Positions 38,425 to 46,923 of a stretch of DNA of 63,947 nucleotides are shown one piece after another. Below the pieces are notes generated by a model. It made no database searches and was not told the DNA's origin. It saw nothing but the letters and a program-made list of their open reading frames with translations. Position 1 is the stretch's first letter; every line of letters starts with the position of its first letter. Origin of the DNA: a virus; IMG/VR virus record IMGVR_UViG_3300022602_000092, positions 1 to 63,947 of that record. One strand, given 5' to 3'. The position numbers and the translations under genes are program-made.

Positions 38425-39113
38425 TAGCGACGATCTCTGCCCAATTCTTCTGCACCACCAGCGGCGGCATCAGTTGCGCCAAATGCATCACCTTCTTCAC
38501 CACCTGGTTGAGGAATAGCCGCATTGGGTTCTGGAGGCATTCCACCAGCCATACCCATATCACCGCCCATGCCCATATCTGGTGTTGCTTCACCAGTTAA
38601 CGCACGTGCCGCATTGTCAGCAGTACTACGTCCATCATTCAATGTTTGCCATAGTTGTTGTAAGAGTGGTGTCACAGATCCACGGAAGGCTTCTGCTTGT
38701 TGCTCACCTATTTGGTCACGGATTGTATCTAGGAGCGCAGGCAATTGTTCGTTCTGCATTTTACCAATCTTTTCCAGCATGTCTTGAATGCTATCAACCA
38801 TATCTTTCGCGGCCAATGTTGCTTCTGCTTTGGCCATCTCACTCTCTGTAATAAGTTGTTGCTTATTTTCCACCATCCAACGATTCAAACTCTCACGTAC
38901 CATTAGCAATTCCATGTACTTGGGATTCTGTTGAATCGTATGTGCTCCATGAGAACGCTTGACTTGGCTAAGGCTCTCAGTAATTCCTTTTGCTAACGTA
39001 TAGGCTTTCTTGAACGTTAGGTTTTCATAATCTATTTTAAATCCAAAGCGACTCTCAACTACTTTGTTGATTTTAGTTGCTCTAGGCTGGTTTGTCATCT
39101 CTGATAATCTCAT
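38424..39113 (-). CDS. Virion-associated helical protein, hypothetical
   Basis: 229 residues. The N-terminus 'MRLSEMTNQP' is followed by a helical, charged middle ('YMELLMVRESLNRWMVEN', 'AKAEATLAAKDMVDSIQDML') and a low-complexity C-terminus rich in Gly/Met/Pro ('MGMGGDMGMAGGMPPEP') ending in a basic 'GRDRR'. It reads like a scaffold or core protein. It forms an operon with the gene downstream. No named family is recognised. Confidence 0.55.
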   Translation of the reverse strand: MRLSEMTNQPRATKINKVVESRFGFKIDYENLTFKKAYTLAKGITESLSQVKRSHGAHTIQQNPKYMELLMVRESLNRWMVENKQQLITESEMAKAEATLAAKDMVDSIQDMLEKIGKMQNEQLPALLDTIRDQIGEQQAEAFRGSVTPLLQQLWQTLNDGRSTADNAARALTGEATPDMGMGGDMGMAGGMPPEPNAAIPQPGGEEGDAFGATDAAAGGAEELGRDRR

Positions 39114-39117
39114 GGTG

Positions 39118-39636
39118 TTATTCCCAATATTTTATATATTTAGCACTTGTTAACGATTTCTGCAATTGATTATTTGCACTTTTCAAGCGTAATCTTGCAT
39201 CATCTAATCGTGCTGTCCAGATATTTATGCTATCTGATTTCTTGGATTTAATTGCTCGCTCCACGCTGGCTTCGTAGTGAACAACATCATTCTTTAATTT
39301 TAATACTTCGGCGTCTGCGGTCTTGATAGATTCTGACATTTTTACCAATCCCTTCTGCTCGCTTAGACAATAGAAAACTGCGCTGAGTTTATTGTCAAAT
39401 ACATGGAGTTTTTTATTGTAGGCGTCTATTAATTTCCAGTACCCGTCATCGGCCATAATTCTTCGAGTCCCTATGGCATAGCCACTCTTGCCAAGTGGCC
39501 ATATATAGGGGGTTCTCTCGCTGACTGCTATTGATTGTACTTGATGTTCAGTCCACTCGCCCAGGAACTTGGCGGTGAGTTCGATTACTTGTCGTGCTTG
39601 TTTAGCGTATTCTTTTTTTGTATGTGATGCGACCAT
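39118..39636 (-). CDS. Hypothetical helical protein
   Basis: 172 residues from the Met at 39636; one at 39642 is equally possible. The N-terminal part has 'TPYIWPLGKSGYAIGTRR' and 'DDGYWKLIDAYNKKL'. The C-terminal third is a predicted coiled coil. It overlaps the 69-residue upstream gene by about 35 bases. Function unknown. Confidence 0.5.
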   Translation of the reverse strand: MVASHTKKEYAKQARQVIELTAKFLGEWTEHQVQSIAVSERTPYIWPLGKSGYAIGTRRIMADDGYWKLIDAYNKKLHVFDNKLSAVFYCLSEQKGLVKMSESIKTADAEVLKLKNDVVHYEASVERAIKSKKSDSINIWTARLDDARLRLKSANNQLQKSLTSAKYIKYWE

Positions 39637-39811
39637 TCTCATTGACTCTGTATAACACGTCTTTGTTCACTAACTTATTGGCCATAATCTGTTGTCTAGG
39701 ATCCAAGTCTGCTTTACGCAATTCTTTTTGATCCTCCAACATGTCTAAAACTTCGGCTTCTTCGTTAGTAATAGGCAGTGTAATGTTATTTAAGAGTTCT
39801 ACGATACGCAT
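39602..39811 (-). CDS. Small conserved hypothetical protein (LLNNITLPITNEEAE type)
   Basis: 69 residues. 'MRIVELLNNITLPITNEEAE' is reminiscent of small T4-like phage proteins, and the rest resembles a winged-helix-like turn ('RKADLDPRQQIMANKLVNK', 'VLYRVNENGRITY'), which would suit a DNA-binding role. No CTS-type cleavage site is clear. It lies 3 bases from the 85-residue membrane protein. Confidence 0.5.
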   Translation of the reverse strand: MRIVELLNNITLPITNEEAEVLDMLEDQKELRKADLDPRQQIMANKLVNKDVLYRVNENGRITYKKRIR

Positions 39812-39814
39812 AGA

Positions 39815-40072
39815 TTATTTGAAGTGGGTTGCTAATAGAGTTATAATACCGGCGATCATAACGCCCAGTATGCTTGTGCCAATAGTGATTATTGTTTTGT
39901 AGGGACCATTGGCCTTTTCTGTCAAGGACTCTTTGATGTCCAACAGATGGGATTCCAATTTATCCATACGATTTTCTACGTTTGTTAATTTTGTTTCCAA
40001 AGCATTATACCTTTCAGCACATAACTCAACGTGCGCTTCAAGGCTTTTCTTTTCAATATCCGTACCGGCCAT
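39815..40072 (-). CDS. Coiled-coil plus C-terminal membrane anchor (XhlA/holin-like)
   Basis: 85 residues. A heptad-rich helix ('ERYNALETKLTNVENRMDK') is followed by one strongly hydrophobic segment (about 60-80, 'TIGTSILGVMIAGIITLLA') and ends 'THFK'. The arrangement matches XhlA-type holin partners and similar small phage membrane proteins. It lies away from the wall-hydrolase genes, so function in lysis is only possible. Gap 40073-40176 before the next gene holds nothing I recognise. Confidence 0.5.
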   Translation of the reverse strand: MAGTDIEKKSLEAHVELCAERYNALETKLTNVENRMDKLESHLLDIKESLTEKANGPYKTIITIGTSILGVMIAGIITLLATHFK

Positions 40073-40176
40073 TTTCTAATTCCTAATGTTGGCGATGCTA
40101 TGTTTATAGTGTGCCTTAATAATGTGCCGTAAAGTGAGCCTGAGTGGTGCCATGAGCATCAATACTCTATTTATTG

Positions 40177-40596
40177 TCAAGCGTTTCTTTTGAAATAAAC
40201 GTTTTTAATCCCGCCGTAGGGGTAGAAAATTGGCAACATAAATCGTGCAGTTTCTTCCAGTCCGCAGATAATAGGGACTTGTTCAAACAATTCTTCAAGC
40301 ACACCAACTTCATTATCGCCCTTGGTAAACACTCCGTCGTGTTCTACAGCAAAGCGCCAACTCCATACTCTGTGTACTCCCTCAAAATATTCCCCAAACT
40401 CGCACCATTTAACGTCAATTTCCAAACATTGTGGTTCAATTATTGTTGTGGGTTGTGCACCCAGCCCCACTGCCTGTAGCACCGTTTCCCAATTACGTTG
40501 CTGATCTCGTTCCAAACAATCGGCACCACGAGTCCTACCAGTGGGCGTGATATCTACTAGGGTGTACAAAGTATAAACAGGAACAGAATCTCTCAT
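40177..40596 (-). CDS. Conserved T4-like phage protein of unknown function
   Basis: 139 residues from the ATG at 40596; the longer open frame to 40707 lies across the terminator and has no support. 'VPVYTLYTLVDITPTG' and 'RDQQRNWETVLQAVGLGAQP' are a pattern that I associate with hypothetical proteins of aquatic T4-like phages. 'MLPIFYPYGG' lies near the end. A CTAAATA element 5 bases before the ATG suggests a leaderless transcript. Function unknown. Confidence 0.6.
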   Translation of the reverse strand: MRDSVPVYTLYTLVDITPTGRTRGADCLERDQQRNWETVLQAVGLGAQPTTIIEPQCLEIDVKWCEFGEYFEGVHRVWSWRFAVEHDGVFTKGDNEVGVLEELFEQVPIICGLEETARFMLPIFYPYGGIKNVYFKRNA

Positions 40597-40601
40597 GCGA
40601 A

Positions 40602-40608
40602 TATTTAG
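40602..40608 (-). promoter_or_regulatory. Late-type promoter CTAAATA, 5 bases from start codon
   Basis: Minus-strand GGCTAAATA-TTCGC-ATG. It lies just downstream of the terminator hairpin at 40615. Confidence 0.5.
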
Positions 40609-40614
40609 CCACAA

Positions 40615-40638
40615 AAAAAGGCACCTAAGTGCCTTTTT
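40615..40638 (-). terminator. Strong bidirectional hairpin terminator
   Basis: AAAAAGGCAC / GTGCCTTTTT: perfect 10-bp stem with a CTAA loop and a T-run on either strand. It ends the 140-residue virion gene (40653-41075) and is the best terminator in the window. Confidence 0.85.
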
Positions 40639-40652
40639 GCCCAAACTAACAA

Positions 40653-41075
40653 TTACGCTAGTTTGAAACCACCACTGCTGGCTGCAGTAACAGATGTACC
40701 CATCCAAACGTTACCAGTAGCACCAATGTTACCACCAGTTGATGGGAACTGACCGTTAGCAGACTGGATTGCTGTTTGTAGAGCCGCATCGCTAACCCAT
40801 CCACTACGCTCAGTAATGATACTGATTTGTGGTGTTGCGTCAACTTGGTATGCTAAAACTGTAGCGTTACCTTCAACAATACGTAAGATAGTTTCAACTG
40901 CACCACCAGTTGTCAATTCTGCCGCTAGGTTACCACTTGTGAAACCTGCGATTTTGTAAAATTGAATCGGTGCCGCAATACCTGTGTTAATAACTGCCGC
41001 ATTTGCAAATGCACGACCTGCATCAACGTTAACTTGACCGGCTGCATCGCCATTAATTCTTGTAAAAACTGCCAT
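40653..41075 (-). CDS. Abundant virion-type protein, hypothetical
   Basis: 140 residues, beta-rich and low in charge ('ATVLAYQVDATPQISIIT', 'NGQFPSTGGNIGATGNVWM'). Its own promoter, AAAGGA ribosome site, palindromic leader and strong terminator mark it as a highly expressed single-gene transcript, as expected of a capsid decoration or tail-tube-like protein. No family is recognised, so the structural role is inferred. Confidence 0.6.
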   Translation of the reverse strand: MAVFTRINGDAAGQVNVDAGRAFANAAVINTGIAAPIQFYKIAGFTSGNLAAELTTGGAVETILRIVEGNATVLAYQVDATPQISIITERSGWVSDAALQTAIQSANGQFPSTGGNIGATGNVWMGTSVTAASSGGFKLA

Positions 41076-41099
41076 TTTCTTTTTCCTTTAAAAATAATG

Positions 41100-41127
41100 A
41101 GTCCTAGGACTACATGTAATTATTTAG
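41100..41127 (-). promoter_or_regulatory. CTAAATA promoter and 12-bp palindrome in leader
   Basis: CTAAATA at 41127-41121 (minus), then the 12-bp palindrome AGTCCTAGGACT (41100-41111) about 25 bases before the ATG. The palindrome may be an mRNA stabiliser or protein-binding dyad. Confidence 0.5.
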
Positions 41128-41143
41128 CATTTCTGCAAAAAAC

Positions 41144-42268
41144 TTATGTTCTTCCTGCGAAATTGCCGGCGCTGAATTCGCCTCGGTTTACTAGTTTGAT
41201 AAAGCCCACAGGACTGTCTATATTAAATCCCTCGCCCTTGGGAATAGGCGCCGCATCACGACCAGGGGTTACCCATTGCTCTATACCACCAACCTGTGGC
41301 TCTAATTCGGCTAAAAGTGCTAGTTTAACTGCGGTTATTGCGCTGTAAACTTGATCTAATGCCAACACAACGGGCTTGTTTTCTTTTGCGGCAAATATTG
41401 CAAACTGTGGTTTAGTCAATTTGCTTTGTAACCAATTGCCATCCACTGCTTGCTTACTGACTTTTCTATTGTAATAGGTTTGTAGAGTGCTTTTACTACT
41501 ACCAGTTAAACTGGCTAAAAAATCATTGCCGCCCAGCATAGCAAAATTGTTGATTGCACGTTTTGCGGCATCAACAAGTTTAACCGGAGTCTTCATTTTA
41601 AATCTAGTATTCATATTGCCTGTGAATACTGTAATATATTGATTGCTTCCCGATAAACCCTCTAATCCGTTCATAGTATGACGCCCTACCAAGGGAGTAT
41701 CTGCACTGGCCTGTATGTCACTACCTGCACTGTGTACTGCTAGGCCAATTTCTCGCCCTGCTATTTGTTTGCCTATGGGGCTATCCACTGCTACTTTGTA
41801 TGTGACACCGTGAGGATTTGCCTTGAACACAAACTTGCCACCTTGTTCTATAATATCAGTTCCGGGATCGGTCCACATTAGATCGCCCTGCACAAATCCT
41901 TTGAATGTGGGAGGACAGATACTGCCAATGGCATTAAATGCTTTGGCTAATTTTTCAGCCACAATCATATTCTTGTTGTTTCGTTGAAAGTATTGTATCA
42001 ATTCCTGTGCGCTGGTTACTTGTCCACCAGGATTACCAATGTACTCTTTGTAGTTCATTGTGAACTGGCCGTCAGCAACCCTACGACCAAACACAATAGC
42101 CGGACTACCATCCCATTTGATTGTGACTTTTTCCGGGGTGCTGACTGCGTTGGCCATAGCATCCACAACTGCCATTGCACTTTCACTGCCCTGGAATATA
42201 AAATCTTCAGGGTGAGGTGTACGTGCACCTTCAGTCAACATCTGTATAAATCCGTTTGAATATTTCAT
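41144..42268 (-). CDS. Nucleotidyltransferase/ligase-like protein with capsid-targeting-like N-terminus
   Basis: 374 residues from the ATG at 42268, which overlaps the GNAT stop (ATGA). K51-W-D-G54 in 'VTIKWDGSPAIVFG' matches motif I (K-x-D-G) of the covalent nucleotidyltransferase superfamily (DNA/RNA ligases, capping enzymes). 'GFVQGDLMW' could be motif III and 'PHGVTYKVAV' motif IV. The N-terminus 'MKYSNGFIQMLTE' followed by GA has the L-x-E cleavage pattern of T4 internal proteins. Together with the downstream nucleotidyltransferase it suggests nucleic-acid end processing. Adenylation is inferred from motifs alone. Confidence 0.6.
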   Translation of the reverse strand: MKYSNGFIQMLTEGARTPHPEDFIFQGSESAMAVVDAMANAVSTPEKVTIKWDGSPAIVFGRRVADGQFTMNYKEYIGNPGGQVTSAQELIQYFQRNNKNMIVAEKLAKAFNAIGSICPPTFKGFVQGDLMWTDPGTDIIEQGGKFVFKANPHGVTYKVAVDSPIGKQIAGREIGLAVHSAGSDIQASADTPLVGRHTMNGLEGLSGSNQYITVFTGNMNTRFKMKTPVKLVDAAKRAINNFAMLGGNDFLASLTGSSKSTLQTYYNRKVSKQAVDGNWLQSKLTKPQFAIFAAKENKPVVLALDQVYSAITAVKLALLAELEPQVGGIEQWVTPGRDAAPIPKGEGFNIDSPVGFIKLVNRGEFSAGNFAGRT

Positions 42269-42675
42269 TTCTGTGGTTCCCATGCCATGTGTTTAGCACC
42301 CTTGACCTGCGGTTTAAATCCCTGTTTTTTATAAAAACCAGTTAGTGCACGTTGACTGACTTGCCCCTTGTCCCAGGGATACAATGTCAGTGTAACGTTG
42401 TCTTGTTGTGCCATATCTTGTAGCTTTTTCATTGCACGAGAGCCAACTCCACTACGCAGGGGATAGGCTTGAAACCAATCAACTTCAACTGCGTTGCGCT
42501 TGATCATACTGGGCTTTAGTGCAAATACTGCGAACTGTTGATCTTCACCTTCGCCCCACACCATGACTCTATCACCACGACCATAATTCCATTCGGGAAA
42601 ATGACTATATATCTTATCAATCCATTCTTGTGCAGTTGACTGAGTGGATTCAATTAAAATTTCTGCAATTTTCAT
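42265..42675 (-). CDS. GNAT acetyltransferase-like protein with capsid-targeting-like N-terminus
   Basis: 136 residues. 'VEVDWFQAYPLRSGVGSRAM' includes the R/Q-x-x-G-x-G/A acetyl-CoA loop ('LRSGVGSRAM'), 'VTLTLYPWDKGQ' is the following strand and 'ALTGFYKKQGFKP' the last GNAT motif. It acetylates amines on a small molecule or protein. 'MKIAEILIE' followed by S matches the internal-protein signature (L-x-E). Start and stop overlap both neighbours (ATGA). Confidence 0.72.
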   Translation of the reverse strand: MKIAEILIESTQSTAQEWIDKIYSHFPEWNYGRGDRVMVWGEGEDQQFAVFALKPSMIKRNAVEVDWFQAYPLRSGVGSRAMKKLQDMAQQDNVTLTLYPWDKGQVSQRALTGFYKKQGFKPQVKGAKHMAWEPQK

Positions 42676-43475
42676 TTTAACTTTTGTTGTATGTGTCTAA
42701 ACCACTCACTGGGATGTGCACTTGCTTCCAATTGTGGCATCTGTCTACCACTCTTGGCTAGGTATTCAGCAAAGTCTCGTAATTTTTCATTACGTTTGGG
42801 ATCGTTACGCAATGACTGTATGGTACTCTCTACACTTTTAAGATCCGCAACATTGGCTTGTGGACCTATAAACATCTTGGCCATCATTGCTGGATCGCTT
42901 GTTACAAGTTCATTGGTAACTCTGTCGTGTACTCCAGTAATAACGTTAACTTTAACACCCAGTGTCTTGCCAATACTATTAAACAATACAGCACGATCTA
43001 CACCTTTAAACTGACTGTCTAGGGGCATTGCCGCCAACATAAACTTGCTCCACTTCATGTTGGTTAAAAAGTTGAAATCTACTTGCACAAATCCCATTTT
43101 GGGATTGCCGTTGATGGGGCATCGAAAATGTACTTCAATGCCAGTGGCATCGATCCAGCGATCTAAGTGTGCGGGCTCTTTGCCCTTGGCTTTACTGTTG
43201 ATGATTTGATCTTCGGGTATGCCCTGTGCTCGACACCATTTGGTTAGCACACCAACAACAGCATCTTTTTTAATAACGTTGCCGTCTAGTGCTAGATCAA
43301 TATCACCACTAGTTTCAGTAACTCCAGTACTGCCCAACAATTCATTCTTTAAGTTCAAGCCTGTGATTTGTTCCAACCATTTTACAGTTGTTGGTACGTC
43401 GTTGCGATTTATCCTTTGTGTTAAAGGAACTTTCTTCTCGTCTTTAAATACATTCCCGCCTTCTAGTAATATCAT
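42672..43475 (-). CDS. Pol-beta-type nucleotidyltransferase
   Basis: 267 residues. The catalytic aspartates are D58 and D60 in 'ETSGDIDLALDGN' and D133 in 'MGFVQVDFNF', typical of the poly(A)/MNT-type nucleotidyltransferase fold. It would add nucleotides to an RNA, tRNA or small molecule. The N-terminus 'MILLEGGNVF' is short but has an L-x-E before GG. It overlaps both neighbours by 1-4 bases. T4-like aquatic phages encode related proteins, with function undetermined. Confidence 0.72.
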   Translation of the reverse strand: MILLEGGNVFKDEKKVPLTQRINRNDVPTTVKWLEQITGLNLKNELLGSTGVTETSGDIDLALDGNVIKKDAVVGVLTKWCRAQGIPEDQIINSKAKGKEPAHLDRWIDATGIEVHFRCPINGNPKMGFVQVDFNFLTNMKWSKFMLAAMPLDSQFKGVDRAVLFNSIGKTLGVKVNVITGVHDRVTNELVTSDPAMMAKMFIGPQANVADLKSVESTIQSLRNDPKRNEKLRDFAEYLAKSGRQMPQLEASAHPSEWFRHIQQKLK

Positions 43476-44176
43476 TATCTTCTTCTACCTTTACGGTTAA
43501 CTCTTTTGGATGCGGGTCTAGTTCTTGTTGGGATTTGTGATGGGGCTCCGCCGGGAGTTGCCATTGCGACATTGCCGGTTTGGTCTTTCAACATGCCGTC
43601 AAGTCTAGTAATATCTGTACCATTAATAATAAGATCACCGGCATCGTTATACCATTTATTATTCACTAGGTCTTTGGTAGCATACCTATGCTCACCACTG
43701 GCTGCATCAGTCCAACCCACTTCTCTATGTGTCATAGTTGATGGCTTTGCAGATGCTGTGGGAGTTGCAGTTGCTGGATTAGCATTTGATTGCGTTGCGG
43801 CCGGCACCAATGCCGCCGCATCTTCCTTGCCCAGTACACCAACCATATATGCAGTCAATTCCGGTACATTCATATTTGTTGGCGGTGGTAATTTACCACC
43901 CTGTCGAGTAAAATTGCCCGCAACTTGCGTGGCATACCTTTGGAAGGCATTTGGATCTTGTGCAATCTTGGGATCACCAGAAGTTTGTTTGACCCATTTA
44001 TCTACCCATTCTTTTGCAGACTTTGCTACCTCTAGTTTATGTTTCTCTAGATCCTCAGCAGATTGGCGTGCTTGCTGGCTTTGTTGGTAGCCTTTCACGG
44101 CACCTTTAACACCGGCTTTTGCGCGGTTCCATAAGTCTCCTAACGGAGCCTCCGTTATGATCTCATTAATCTTCAT
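43475..44176 (-). CDS. Basic virion-internal-protein-like gene product
   Basis: 233 residues. 'MKINEIITE' followed by APLG is the clearest capsid-targeting/cleavage match (I-x-E). The mature part is helical and Lys/Gln/Ala-rich at first ('KGYQQSQQARQSAEDLEKHK'), then Pro/Thr/Ala-rich, and ends in a strongly basic tail ('KRVNRKGRRR') able to bind DNA. 'EHRYATKDLVNNKWYNDAG' is a small beta-like segment. Probably injected with the genome, by analogy to T4 IP proteins. Confidence 0.6.
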   Translation of the reverse strand: MKINEIITEAPLGDLWNRAKAGVKGAVKGYQQSQQARQSAEDLEKHKLEVAKSAKEWVDKWVKQTSGDPKIAQDPNAFQRYATQVAGNFTRQGGKLPPPTNMNVPELTAYMVGVLGKEDAAALVPAATQSNANPATATPTASAKPSTMTHREVGWTDAASGEHRYATKDLVNNKWYNDAGDLIINGTDITRLDGMLKDQTGNVAMATPGGAPSQIPTRTRPASKRVNRKGRRR

Positions 44177-44417
44177 TTTGACCTAGTCTCCGTACCCCAC
44201 GGGTAAATTTGTTGGGATCTTGTGTACGGATACTATTCAAGAGTCTGCGTTCTAATTCTGCCGCTGATTCGGCATCGTAATTCTCTCGAATATAATTTAA
44301 TAAGTTTATAGCACTTGCGATTACATTAGTTGCACGACTCTCAATGAGACTCTTTTTGTCTCTCTGAGGGCTCATAGTTGCTAATTCTTCTAAGATGCTA
44401 TGGGTCCGCTTTTGCAA
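44166..44417 (-). CDS. Small helical protein with TTG start
   Basis: 83 residues. The start is TTG at 44417 with TTGGAG 8 bases upstream and a CTAAATA element at 44439. 'MQKRTHSILE' followed by ELA has an I-x-E site like the genes downstream. The rest is helical ('SAINLLNYIRENYDAESAAE') with a basic end. It opens the putative packaged-protein operon (44417 down to 41144). Function unknown. Confidence 0.5.
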   Translation of the reverse strand: MQKRTHSILEELATMSPQRDKKSLIESRATNVIASAINLLNYIRENYDAESAAELERRLLNSIRTQDPNKFTRGVRRLGQNED

Positions 44418-44438
44418 GATTTACTCCAATCTATTCTA

Positions 44439-44445
44439 TATTTAG
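44439..44445 (-). promoter_or_regulatory. Late-type promoter CTAAATA
   Basis: Minus-strand CTAAATATAG upstream of the TTG start at 44417, directly after the gp41-like gene stop. It may drive the five-gene operon. Confidence 0.5.
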
Positions 44446-44452
44446 TTCAGAG

Positions 44453-45865
44453 TTACTCTGATTTGCTTTTCAATCCTGCCAACATATTCTTGAGTTTTGT
44501 GCTTTGTGCTTCGCCACTGGCATTGGGAATATCCAGGCCCATTCCGGGCTTGGCTTCGGGTTTGATAAACTGTTTGGGGCTGTCTTTGATTTGATCCATG
44601 ATACTGGTTTTGGGTGGACCATAACTTGTGGAATCAGGAATTCCGGGATCAGTAATACGCATGGTTTCTACGTTGTATTCTAAATCAATCTTGTGTCCCA
44701 CACCTGTACTGCTACGCGACTTCATACATTGTATTTGATAACGTCCACGTTCACGCATACTCAGACTTGTAAAAATACCAAACACATTGTCAGCAGTATT
44801 GATCTTACTAATACCACCTGCAATATGACTGTGATCAAATTCAGGCTCATCAACTGCGCTTCTGTTTAACTGACTTGCAGTCACCATTAGTATGCCCAAC
44901 TCTTTGGCTAGGTTACGTAATTCTTCACTTACAAACTTATCCTTGATAAATTGATCGTTGGGATTAACTTTAACACTCACAGGCATCACCAAGTCCAAGT
45001 AATCCACCATAACAAAGTCTACTACAATACCCGTTTGTATCTGTACTTCTTTTAAATAACTGCGTATATCATTTACATTGCTTTGTGCAGGTAAACCTTT
45101 AACACGATATTTTCCAGTCTTCTTGCCCACCATGGACACCAATAATGCAGTATTGGCAATGTCTTTGCGTATGTCCTTTGTGCCTGTATTAGTTAACATA
45201 GCATCAGTTCTTAGTGATGTTAATTCCTCACTCAATTCCAATGTTATGTAAACACCACTTAGACCTTGTTGCAACCAGTTCAATGCTATATTCATCATAA
45301 CCAGTGATTTACCTGATCCAGATCCTCCGGCAAATATATTGAGTTCGCCTCTACTGAATCCGCCATACAATAACTTGTCCAGTTGCGGCCAACCTGTGCT
45401 TGTTTGTCCACCATTGTTAAAGTATTTGTTCAGTCTTACTGTGGGGTCAGAAAAATAGTCTGTGCCCATATCCTTGGTCAATGATATTTGGACTGCATCT
45501 TTAATAATTTTCTCAACTGGATCAAAGTCACCTTTTTCTAATAGGTCAGCGGCTTTTAAAATTGCACGTTCTAATTCTTGTCGTTTGGTAAATGATTCAA
45601 ACTCTTCTAGGAACCAATCATAGTGCCCTTCATTTAATTCAGGTACTGGTTTTAGTTCTACTCCTGTTGTTGCTTTGATTTGTGCGTAGTCGGGAATCGT
45701 TTTAAACTTGTCTGTGTGATCCTTGATAAACTGTGCAACGGCTTTAAGACTTCTATCAAAGTTCTCGGGATTATAAATGTTCTGTACCCGAACATAACTA
45801 GATGCATCCTGCATCATCATTTCTAAAAACAGTTTTTGTAAATCTTGTGTATATTCTTTTGTCAT
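44453..45865 (-). CDS. Replicative DNA helicase, DnaB/gp41 family
   Basis: 470 residues, close to T4 gp41 (475). 'NIFAGGSGSGKSLVMMNIAL' is the Walker A of the RecA core, 'VDFVMVDYLDLVMP' the Walker B region, and 'ILMVTASQLNRSAVDEP' the Q-x-x-R-like H3 motif. Hexameric 5'-3' helicase at the replication fork, working with primase. It overlaps the primase gene by 4 bases, as expected for a coupled primosome pair. Confidence 0.92.
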   Translation of the reverse strand: MTKEYTQDLQKLFLEMMMQDASSYVRVQNIYNPENFDRSLKAVAQFIKDHTDKFKTIPDYAQIKATTGVELKPVPELNEGHYDWFLEEFESFTKRQELERAILKAADLLEKGDFDPVEKIIKDAVQISLTKDMGTDYFSDPTVRLNKYFNNGGQTSTGWPQLDKLLYGGFSRGELNIFAGGSGSGKSLVMMNIALNWLQQGLSGVYITLELSEELTSLRTDAMLTNTGTKDIRKDIANTALLVSMVGKKTGKYRVKGLPAQSNVNDIRSYLKEVQIQTGIVVDFVMVDYLDLVMPVSVKVNPNDQFIKDKFVSEELRNLAKELGILMVTASQLNRSAVDEPEFDHSHIAGGISKINTADNVFGIFTSLSMRERGRYQIQCMKSRSSTGVGHKIDLEYNVETMRITDPGIPDSTSYGPPKTSIMDQIKDSPKQFIKPEAKPGMGLDIPNASGEAQSTKLKNMLAGLKSKSE

Positions 45866-46914
45866 CTATTTTCCTGTTGTAGACTATTATGTATCTTCTT
45901 CTTGTGTAGTTCAATTTTTAATCTACTTGTCTCTCGGGCTTCAATTATACTCTTTAATACAAACAATTTTCCATACTTGATTACGGCTTCGTTTATATCT
46001 TTAAATGTTCCAAGCCATAAGGGAAAGGAGACGCTCCACCCATATTCCTGTGCATCATTGACCAACTTCATACCTGGCTTGTCGTAATCAGGTACTACGA
46101 TGACTTCACGCCCCAGACTGTCAATTATATCTGCTTGTTGCTCACTACACTCATTGCTTAATACTGCCACACCATCTACGGCCATTGCATCCATGGGGCC
46201 TTCACATACAATTACAAACTTGGCATTGGGCAGTTGTTTGTCTGTGTTGAATACATAGTTGGCGTCGTATTGACTATAATATTTGGGTTTTACTTGCGGA
46301 TCAAATGCTCGTGCACTATATCCGATTATTTCGTTTCGCCAAGTAAATGGGATTATAACTCGTCGGTGTAAATTATACTGTTGTTCTGTGGTATAATAAA
46401 ATTCATATTTTTGTAAATCTATCGCACGTTGTGCCATATACAACACAGGATCATGATGCGGAGGCGGACCACTTGCCGCATCACCTTTCAATTGATAAAA
46501 CGTTTCCAGGGCCATAAAACTCTGCGCTTCTTCAGGTAATGGACGAGGTTTGAACGTTATGTCTTCTTTGACTTCTTCAACTCGATCAGGCTCAACAAGT
46601 TCCTTAATGCGAATAGCCTCAATTACTAGTCGCTTTACAGTATTATCATCCGCACCCATCCATGCGAGTAGTTTACGAAACTTATAGTTTAGATGTCTGC
46701 CGGGTGTATAATTGGCGGTAAAGTTACAATTAAAACAACTATAACTCACAGCGCCATTGGGGTTTGTAATAATACCACCACGTCCACGTGTGTCTTGGCT
46801 TTCGCCCCTGTTATGGCAACAGACAGCATTAAAACTGGTCCAACCACTTGTGCTGTTGGTTTTGCGTTTAGGCGGGAGTAATTGGTTAACTGTGTCTAGG
46901 ATACTATTAAACAT
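45862..46914 (-). CDS. DNA primase, gp61/DnaG-type
   Basis: 350 residues. A zinc-binding N-terminus is seen in 'FNAVCCHNRGES' and 'YSCFNCNFTANYTPG'. The Toprim domain has 'FVIVCEGPMDAMAVDGVAVL' with the catalytic Glu, and 'VIVVPDYDKPG' with the Asp pair. It makes RNA primers for lagging-strand synthesis. It overlaps the gp41-like helicase downstream. Length matches T4 gp61 (342). Confidence 0.9.
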   Translation of the reverse strand: MFNSILDTVNQLLPPKRKTNSTSGWTSFNAVCCHNRGESQDTRGRGGIITNPNGAVSYSCFNCNFTANYTPGRHLNYKFRKLLAWMGADDNTVKRLVIEAIRIKELVEPDRVEEVKEDITFKPRPLPEEAQSFMALETFYQLKGDAASGPPPHHDPVLYMAQRAIDLQKYEFYYTTEQQYNLHRRVIIPFTWRNEIIGYSARAFDPQVKPKYYSQYDANYVFNTDKQLPNAKFVIVCEGPMDAMAVDGVAVLSNECSEQQADIIDSLGREVIVVPDYDKPGMKLVNDAQEYGWSVSFPLWLGTFKDINEAVIKYGKLFVLKSIIEARETSRLKIELHKKKIHNSLQQENR

Positions 46915-46923
46915 TCTGCTATT

